9,129 nucleotides of DNA. Source: Phycisphaerae bacterium. Lineage in GTDB: Bacteria; Planctomycetota; Phycisphaerae; Sedimentisphaerales; Anaerobacaceae. Position 1 is the stretch's first letter; every line of letters starts with the position of its first letter. A program made the position numbers and the translations under genes. Shown here in pieces: positions 5,318-9,129 of this stretch. The stretch covers positions 1 through 9,129 of the forward strand of contig JAUVYZ010000063.1 in assembly GCA_030602845.1 (NCBI GenBank), given 5' to 3'. The notes below the pieces were generated by a model, which was given only the letters and a program-made list of their open reading frames with translations, did no database searches and had not been told where the DNA came from.

Positions 5318-6414
5318 GAGCTATCGTTGAGTCTCCAGTCGTATTTTATAGGTTTGACGGAATAGTTTTCTATTTCAAGGAAAGATACGTTCTGCCTGGA
5401 AATATAATTGGTGAGGAAATTCAAAACGGCCCTCGTTGCGGGCTGCTGGTCTTTAAATTTTTTATCTGTACCGTATTTGCTGATAAACTCTTTTCCATAC
5501 CAGGTTGGTTGAAGTATGGCAGAAAGATAGACTGTTTTCTTGCCTCTGTCTATTTTGAATGCGCGTGGGTCGGCGAGGAATTTTTTAGCCTGGTCGTCCA
5601 ACTGCTTGCGGAGCTTGCGTCCATAATAGGGCTCATTGCGCAAAGGTGGGCTGGAGAGGCAGGCCCCGGATATGGCAAAAAATACTCTCGGTTCGTTGGA
5701 CTGTTTTCGGAAAAACCACTGTTCCACTTCAAGAAGTGTAAATTGCTCGTCCATTACAATAAACTTGTATTCCTTCCAGATGTTACCGAGATGTCTGATG
5801 CTGGTAGGAGGCCAGAAGAGCAGACGGATTCGTGATGCCTTGATGGGATAATTGTCGACAATTATTTTGAGCAATTTTATGTTATATGCGTTAATCCAGA
5901 AGGCGATTTTGTCCTCTTTGGGCCAGGAGTTATATTCGTTTGGGTCGAGGTTGGCGAATTCATCCAGGAGCTGAGTCAACTCCGGCCTTTTTAGCTTTAG
6001 CTTTCTATAGTCAACCATTCCCTTATCGTTGACGAAGGCCTTTAAGATAGGGGCACATTTGTCGTGAAAAGAAACTTTGGTGGGAGGTTTGGTCTTCGGA
6101 GGTTTGGTCTTGGGCGGTTCGGTCTTAGTGGGCTCGATTTCATTAGGTTCAGCCTTAGTAGGCTCGACCTCATTAGGTTCGATCTTCGTGGGCTCAACTT
6201 CATTAGGTTCGGCCTTGGTAGGTTCAACCTCGTTAGGTTCAGCTTCGTTAGGTTCAGCTTTAGTGGGTTCGACCTCATCAGGTTCGGCCTTCGAGGATTC
6301 GACCTTCGGTGGTTCGGCTTTCGGAGGTTTGGTATCGGGCTTTCCGGAGGGGCAGCCGGCAATAAAGACCAATATGGTTAGCGAAGTTATGAAGACAACA
6401 AGGTGTTTAGTCAT
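5308..6414 (-). CDS. DUF547 lipoprotein with Glu/Pro-rich repeat linker
   Basis: A 368-residue predicted lipoprotein of unknown function. Residues 1-21 form a lipoprotein signal, with lipobox IAGC and lipid-attachment Cys21. Residues 22-113 are a low-complexity stalk dominated by EPxxx pentads (alternating EPTKA and EPNEV, a 10-residue period from about 41 to 100), probably an extended spacer reaching from the membrane. Residues 117-362 are a DUF547 domain: KIAFWINAYNIKLLKIIVDN (169-188), FTLLEVEQWFFRK (225-237), RVFFAISGACLSSPPLRNEP (243-262), VYLSAILQPTWYGKEF (295-310) and the terminal KYDWRLN (357-363). The family usually carries two cysteines in the motif before PPLR (CxxxxCPPLR); here they are Gly and Ser, with one Cys shifted. 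The start is supported by GGAAG 7 nt upstream. The final residues DSSRR and the stop abut the large inverted repeat. Confidence 0.85.
   Translation of the reverse strand: MTKHLVVFITSLTILVFIAGCPSGKPDTKPPKAEPPKVESSKAEPDEVEPTKAEPNEAEPNEVEPTKAEPNEVEPTKIEPNEVEPTKAEPNEIEPTKTEPPKTKPPKTKPPTKVSFHDKCAPILKAFVNDKGMVDYRKLKLKRPELTQLLDEFANLDPNEYNSWPKEDKIAFWINAYNIKLLKIIVDNYPIKASRIRLLFWPPTSIRHLGNIWKEYKFIVMDEQFTLLEVEQWFFRKQSNEPRVFFAISGACLSSPPLRNEPYYGRKLRKQLDDQAKKFLADPRAFKIDRGKKTVYLSAILQPTWYGKEFISKYGTDKKFKDQQPATRAVLNFLTNYISRQNVSFLEIENYSVKPIKYDWRLNDSSRR
6115..6294 (-). repeat. 30-bp-period in-frame tandem repeat encoding the EPxxx stalk
   Basis: About six copies of a 10-residue unit (consensus NEVEPTKAEP) run from residue 41 to 100 of the DUF547 lipoprotein, with synonymous and conservative drift. 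The unit is itself two EPxxx pentads. The opposite strand yields Gly/Ser or Phe/Gly-rich open frames that are artefacts of this repeat. Confidence 0.85.
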
Positions 6415-6589
6415 TTCTTAGCTTCCGATAAATAATTGCGTAGTTTTTCATAAAGATTACTCAATTTTACATTAGCATAAGACATCCGGCAGTAAATGCA
6501 ACGATTTGTTAGTTGTTTTTATCGTATTTTTACAGGTAAATCTTCATTTTAGAAAAGGCATTTTGCGGAAAAAAGTAAGACGATATATT
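6415..6589 (-). promoter_or_regulatory. Intergenic rtcB/DUF547 gap with a possible weak promoter
   Basis: This 175-nt AT-rich gap separates rtcB from the DUF547 gene on the same strand. On the minus strand TTGCAT (6496-6501) and TATGCT (6474-6479) are 16 nt apart and could be a weak promoter for the lipoprotein gene; matches to consensus are only 3 and 4 of 6. No clear terminator hairpin follows rtcB. Confidence 0.3.
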
Positions 6590-8032
6590 TTAGCCCTTTA
6601 AGACGGCCAAAGGGACCATCCGCGCGACGGGTTTTGCCCAGCCGCATTCGGTAACAATTCTGACGACTTCGTCAATGTCTTTGTAGGCGTCCGGCGCTTC
6701 TTCCTTTATTTTGCGTTTATTGCCGGTGATGAGTTTTATGCCTTCCATACTGCGTTTGAATCGTTCATCGCTAATCCTGGCCGGCGTAATAACTCTGCCT
6801 CTGCGAATTTTTCCGAGAGCGGCGGTGCGGCTCATCACTCTGCCTGCTCCGTGGTTGACCGAACACAAAGATTCATCGGAGTTTCCTGTTCCGACAAGTA
6901 GAAAACTTGCGGTACCCATTGAGCCGGGGGTTATTATGGGCTGGCCGATATTTGCGAAGGCGGTTGCGGCCATACGCTCGGGCCCGAAGGCGCGTGTGGC
7001 ACCTTTGCGGTGGACCCAAAGGCGGCTTCCTTCGTGAGTTTCAAGCTTTGCCATATTGTGAGCGACGTCGTAAACCAATTTGAGGGGAGTTGGGCCGAAC
7101 ATCCTGTTAAAGCAGCGTCTTACAAGCAGTGCCATAATGTGGCGATTTGTGAAAGCGAAGTTTGCGGCGGCGGCCATTGCGGCGATGTAGTTTTTGCCGG
7201 CGTTGGTTTCGGTGGGCAGATATGAGAGCATTTTTCTTCGCTCGGCCATTTCCGGTCTTTGTGCGGCGATACTCATATATTGGTCGGCGACTTCATAGCC
7301 GAACCGGCGGGAGCCGGAGTGTATCATTACAACGATTTGATTTTCAAAAAGGCCGAAGGTTTTCGCCAGGGACTGGTCAAAGACTTGCTGGACGTATTGA
7401 ATTTCGATGAAGTGGTTTCCGCCTCCGAGTGTGCCGAGCTGGCCGGAACCTTTTTGTACTGCGGCTTTTGGTACAGCGGCGGGGTCGGAGGGCAGGTGGC
7501 CGTTTTCTTCGATTCTTTTAATGTCGTCGGCGAACTCATCGGGGTCGAATGCCTCCCAGGCCTGGTGGCTGATTCTTTGTGCGAGTGTTGGTACGGCGGC
7601 GGCGCCCTTATTGATGACGAGCTCGATGCCGGTTTTGTCCAGCGGCAAATTGGCCCTGCCTTCGCCGAGCGGAATATCACGGGCGATAGAGACGGCGATT
7701 TTGTCGGTGTCGATGTCGCCTTTTGAGAATGGTGTGCGCAAGAGCCGCATACCACAGTTTATATCGTATCCGACGGCGGCGGGCATTATGGCGCTGTCGA
7801 GTCCCATAACGGCGCCGATGGGTATGCCAAAGCCAACGTGGATATCGGCGGTGGCGAGAACTTTCTTTGCCGGCGGCAGAGAGGCGGCATCGCAAAGCTG
7901 ACGGACGGCGTCGGGTTCGAGCTTGATGGCTTCGGAGGCGAAAATGGTTGCATCGGTAACCATCCGGCCTCGGCGTTCCATATACAGCCGCAAGGGGTCT
8001 GTGCGAACAAGTTTTGGAGAGGATTCGGCCAT
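6590..8032 (-). CDS. rtcB: RNA-splicing ligase RtcB
   Basis: A complete RtcB (480 residues, the long archaeal-like length rather than the roughly 410 of E. coli). It joins RNA 3'-phosphate or 2',3'-cyclic phosphate ends to 5'-OH ends, using GTP and Mn2+, in RNA repair or tRNA splicing-type reactions. Expected metal ligands are all visible: D90 and C93 in GYDINCGMR (88-96), H207 in GTLGGGNHF (200-208), H238 in IHSGSRRFG (237-245) and H325 in YDVAHNMAK. The guanylylated histidine is H394 in SVNHGAGRVMSR (391-402). Other family blocks are ADIHVGFGIPIG, WVHRKGATRAFGP, ITPGSMGTASFLLVG, EEAPDAYKDIDEVV and the terminal PLAVLKG. ATG 8032 has AAGGGG 7 nt upstream. No archease (the usual activator) or rtcR/rtcA gene is in the window. 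It is divergent from the secreted helical-protein gene, and both promoters carry the same 12-bp sequence. Confidence 0.96.
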   Translation of the reverse strand: MAESSPKLVRTDPLRLYMERRGRMVTDATIFASEAIKLEPDAVRQLCDAASLPPAKKVLATADIHVGFGIPIGAVMGLDSAIMPAAVGYDINCGMRLLRTPFSKGDIDTDKIAVSIARDIPLGEGRANLPLDKTGIELVINKGAAAVPTLAQRISHQAWEAFDPDEFADDIKRIEENGHLPSDPAAVPKAAVQKGSGQLGTLGGGNHFIEIQYVQQVFDQSLAKTFGLFENQIVVMIHSGSRRFGYEVADQYMSIAAQRPEMAERRKMLSYLPTETNAGKNYIAAMAAAANFAFTNRHIMALLVRRCFNRMFGPTPLKLVYDVAHNMAKLETHEGSRLWVHRKGATRAFGPERMAATAFANIGQPIITPGSMGTASFLLVGTGNSDESLCSVNHGAGRVMSRTAALGKIRRGRVITPARISDERFKRSMEGIKLITGNKRKIKEEAPDAYKDIDEVVRIVTECGWAKPVARMVPLAVLKG

Positions 8033-8073
8033 AAATGAACCCCTTAATAAAGCTTATCGGTTCTCTGGATATT

Positions 8074-8102
8074 ATTATACCGGCTTTTGTGCTTTATGGA
8101 CA
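8074..8102 (-). promoter_or_regulatory. Predicted sigma70-type promoter of rtcB
   Basis: On the minus strand a perfect TATAAT (8074-8079) is preceded, with a 17-nt spacer, by TGTCCA (8097-8102, a poor -35). Transcription would start near 8067, about 35 nt before the rtcB ATG. The spacer carries the 12-bp sequence ACAAAAGCCGGT, whose last base is the first T of the -10. Confidence 0.5.
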
Positions 8103-8194
8103 GAAAGTCTTGCGAATATAGTAAAGAAAAACTGTTTGTTAGACGAGTGTAGAATAGACGGGCCGGGGTCTGAATTTGCTTGACAAAAGCCGGT
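8079..8194. repeat. Opposed 12-bp repeats in the divergent promoter region
   Basis: ACCGGCTTTTGT (8079-8090) and ACAAAAGCCGGT (8183-8194) are perfect inverted copies 92 nt apart. Each lies in the -35/-10 region of one of the two divergent promoters, read in the same sense relative to transcription. That placement suggests a shared operator; terminal repeats of a small 116-bp insertion are the alternative, though no target-site duplication is evident. Confidence 0.65.
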
Positions 8195-8208
8195 TTTAAC
8201 GTTAATCT
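8180..8208 (+). promoter_or_regulatory. Predicted sigma70-type promoter of the helical-protein gene
   Basis: A perfect TTGACA (8180-8185), a 17-nt spacer, then TAATCT (8203-8208; weak, 3 of 6). The leader would be about 75 nt and contains a GC-rich hairpin. The 12-bp repeat overlaps the -35. Confidence 0.45.
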
Positions 8209-8235
8209 GGATAATGTTGAACGCAGGTCCAGGGC

Positions 8236-8258
8236 GGGTCCCCGCTTTGCGGGAGCCC
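8236..8258 (+). other. GC-rich hairpin in the leader of the helical-protein gene
   Basis: CCCGC (8241-8245) and GCGGG (8249-8253) form a 5-bp stem with loop TTT, extended by GGG (8236-8238) and CCC (8256-8258) across a 2x2 mismatch. It lies between the predicted promoter and the ribosome site. There is no T-run, so it is not a standard terminator; it could be a REP-like unit or a leader structure affecting mRNA stability. Confidence 0.45.
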
Positions 8259-8290
8259 AAATCCGCTTGTTTTCGAGGGTGTTTATAATA

Positions 8291-9129
8291 ATGAAGGGTA
8301 AAGGGGCGATTTTTGGTGTTCTGGCGGCATTTTTGGTTTTAGTGATGCATTCGGGTTCTGAGGCCGTCAATACGAGGGGGATTGACAGGGTGCGCAACAA
8401 GGGCGTGCTTGACAGCAGAGATTTTCAGATTATCGACGATTTTGTGAATGAGGCGGTGCGAGAATTAATTAGGACCAAAAAATTTTCGTCTGTAGCAACG
8501 ACTCGTTCCGCCATTCTGTCACGCAGCTCAAGCAAAACGAGCATTCAAGCCCAATACGCCGAACAGTTTTCCAAGTCGGCCCAAAAATACATCTCTTCGG
8601 GCTTTCAAGAAGCCGAGAAACTGACGCCGGAAGGTCGCAAACTCAAGGTAAAGATTAATCTTCTGATTCTGAGGGATGGTCTGGAAGATGTGCGGTTGGC
8701 AAATCTGGCTATCGGGATGCTGAAAGATAAGAATACGGTTATTCGCTACCTTGCAGTTCATTGTATTACTAACGCGGGTATTGTGAAGCAATTAAATTCT
8801 ACAGGGGCGGACAATTCTAAACTGGCACGCCTCATCGTCGAGCGCCTCGTCGAGCCCCCCCTGCTTTCAGGCGAAAGCAAGAAGGGGGGGGCCGGTCCTG
8901 AGGTGATACGTTTAATGGCTGAATTTGCGGCTGGGGTGAACATTGCGCAAGGCGAGGAATTGCTGGGCCGGATAGCTGATATGCGAATGAAAAGATACGT
9001 GGACTGGACGGTGAAATATGAACTTCTGGATGCCGCCATCCTGAGATTGCTATTCGAAAAGATATCTTCCGGGGGTTCGAGCAAGCCCCTGCCGGCAACA
9101 AGCAAGGACAAACCTGTTGTTGCCCGCCG
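8291..9129 (+). CDS. Secreted helical (HEAT-like) protein of unknown function, C-terminus outside window
   Basis: An open frame without stop for 279 codons, running off the right edge. I do not recognise the family. Residues 1-25 are a signal peptide: MKGKG, a hydrophobic core GAIFGVLAAFLVLVM, then a probable cut near SGSEA. The mature part is mostly alpha-helical. Residues 30-66 and 84-140 are charged amphipathic helices. Residues 142-187 (LKDKNTVIRYLAVHCITNAG) have the short paired-helix look of HEAT/armadillo repeats, and residues 203-258 continue the same pattern. Two Gly/Pro/Ser/Lys-rich linkers interrupt the helices: 189-202 and 260-277, each encoded by palindromic DNA. ATG 8291 follows GAGGG (8275-8279) by 11 nt. 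Likely periplasmic, perhaps a protein-interaction scaffold. The gene is divergent from rtcB. Confidence 0.75.
   Translation, partial: MKGKGAIFGVLAAFLVLVMHSGSEAVNTRGIDRVRNKGVLDSRDFQIIDDFVNEAVRELIRTKKFSSVATTRSAILSRSSSKTSIQAQYAEQFSKSAQKYISSGFQEAEKLTPEGRKLKVKINLLILRDGLEDVRLANLAIGMLKDKNTVIRYLAVHCITNAGIVKQLNSTGADNSKLARLIVERLVEPPLLSGESKKGGAGPEVIRLMAEFAAGVNIAQGEELLGRIADMRMKRYVDWTVKYELLDAAILRLLFEKISSGGSSKPLPATSKDKPVVAR
8855..8891. repeat. In-frame palindrome with C7 and G8 tracts inside the helical-protein gene
   Basis: Seven C (8855-8861), TGCTTTC (8862-8868), loop AGGC, GAAAGCA (8873-8879), AGAA, then eight G (8884-8891). The inner 7-bp and outer 7-bp stems are perfect, offset by the 4-nt AGAA bulge. 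It encodes PPLLSGESKKGGA, a linker between helices. It looks like a palindromic element that entered the gene in frame. Confidence 0.75.
9094..9124. repeat. Second palindrome in the same gene, near the window edge
   Basis: GGCAACAA (9094-9101) and TTGTTGCC (9117-9124) are perfect 8-bp arms around a 15-nt centre, extended by AGG/CCT inside with a small bulge. It encodes part of a second Pro/Ser/Lys-rich linker (residues about 268-278). The element may continue beyond the window. Confidence 0.55.

Noticed and set aside
5218..5835. 205-codon plus-strand open frame
   Set aside because: It runs antisense to the DUF547 domain and through the inverted repeat; no plausible start context or motif.
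6042..6421. Repetitive open frames over the EPxxx stalk (Gly/Ser-rich and Phe/Gly-rich on plus, Arg/Asn-rich on minus)
   Set aside because: These are the 30-bp tandem repeat read in other frames; the minus-strand DUF547 lipoprotein frame has the lipobox, domain and ribosome site.
8500..9111. Minus-strand open frames opposite the last gene
   Set aside because: The plus-strand frame is open for 279 codons with signal peptide and ribosome site; the opposite frames have none of these.

Overview
The window looks like chromosomal DNA from a moderate-GC bacterium, most likely a planctomycete of the Phycisphaerae type. This is inferred from the gene content: a Tat-exported Gfo/Idh/MocA oxidoreductase, a secreted PQQ-like propeller protein, a DUF547 lipoprotein and secreted helical-repeat proteins beside ordinary housekeeping genes. 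No rRNA or marker gene fixes the lineage.

Layout. (1) 1-241, minus strand: the N-terminus of a Tat-signal Gfo/Idh/MocA oxidoreductase that runs off the left edge. (2) 242-644: a gene-free divergent intergenic region with a REP-like palindrome and weak promoter-like motifs. (3) 645-3875, plus strand: a 97-residue protein of unknown function, a secreted beta-propeller protein, and purH (last two steps of IMP synthesis). (4) 3876-3950: a short convergent junction holding a dispersed-repeat-like sequence. (5) 3951-8032, minus strand: rtcB (RNA ligase) upstream, then a DUF547 lipoprotein with a long Glu/Pro repeat linker, then metK (S-adenosylmethionine synthetase). (6) 8033-8290: a divergent promoter region. 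(7) 8291-9129, plus strand: a secreted helical protein that runs off the right edge.

The genes do not form one pathway. purH and metK are core metabolism, rtcB is RNA repair, and the rest act outside the cytoplasm or are unknown. No defence system, CRISPR array, integrase, transposase, tRNA or rRNA is visible.

The notable signals are non-coding. Each of the three plus-strand genes ends in a short tandem array of 7-nt units. The unit sequence differs between arrays, but each array repeats a stop codon (TAA or TAG) every 7 nt, so stops fall in all three frames. A perfect 16-bp inverted repeat sits exactly at the stop codon of the DUF547 gene, upstream of metK. The divergent rtcB / helical-protein promoters carry opposed copies of a 12-bp sequence. 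The last gene contains an in-frame palindrome flanked by C7 and G8 tracts.
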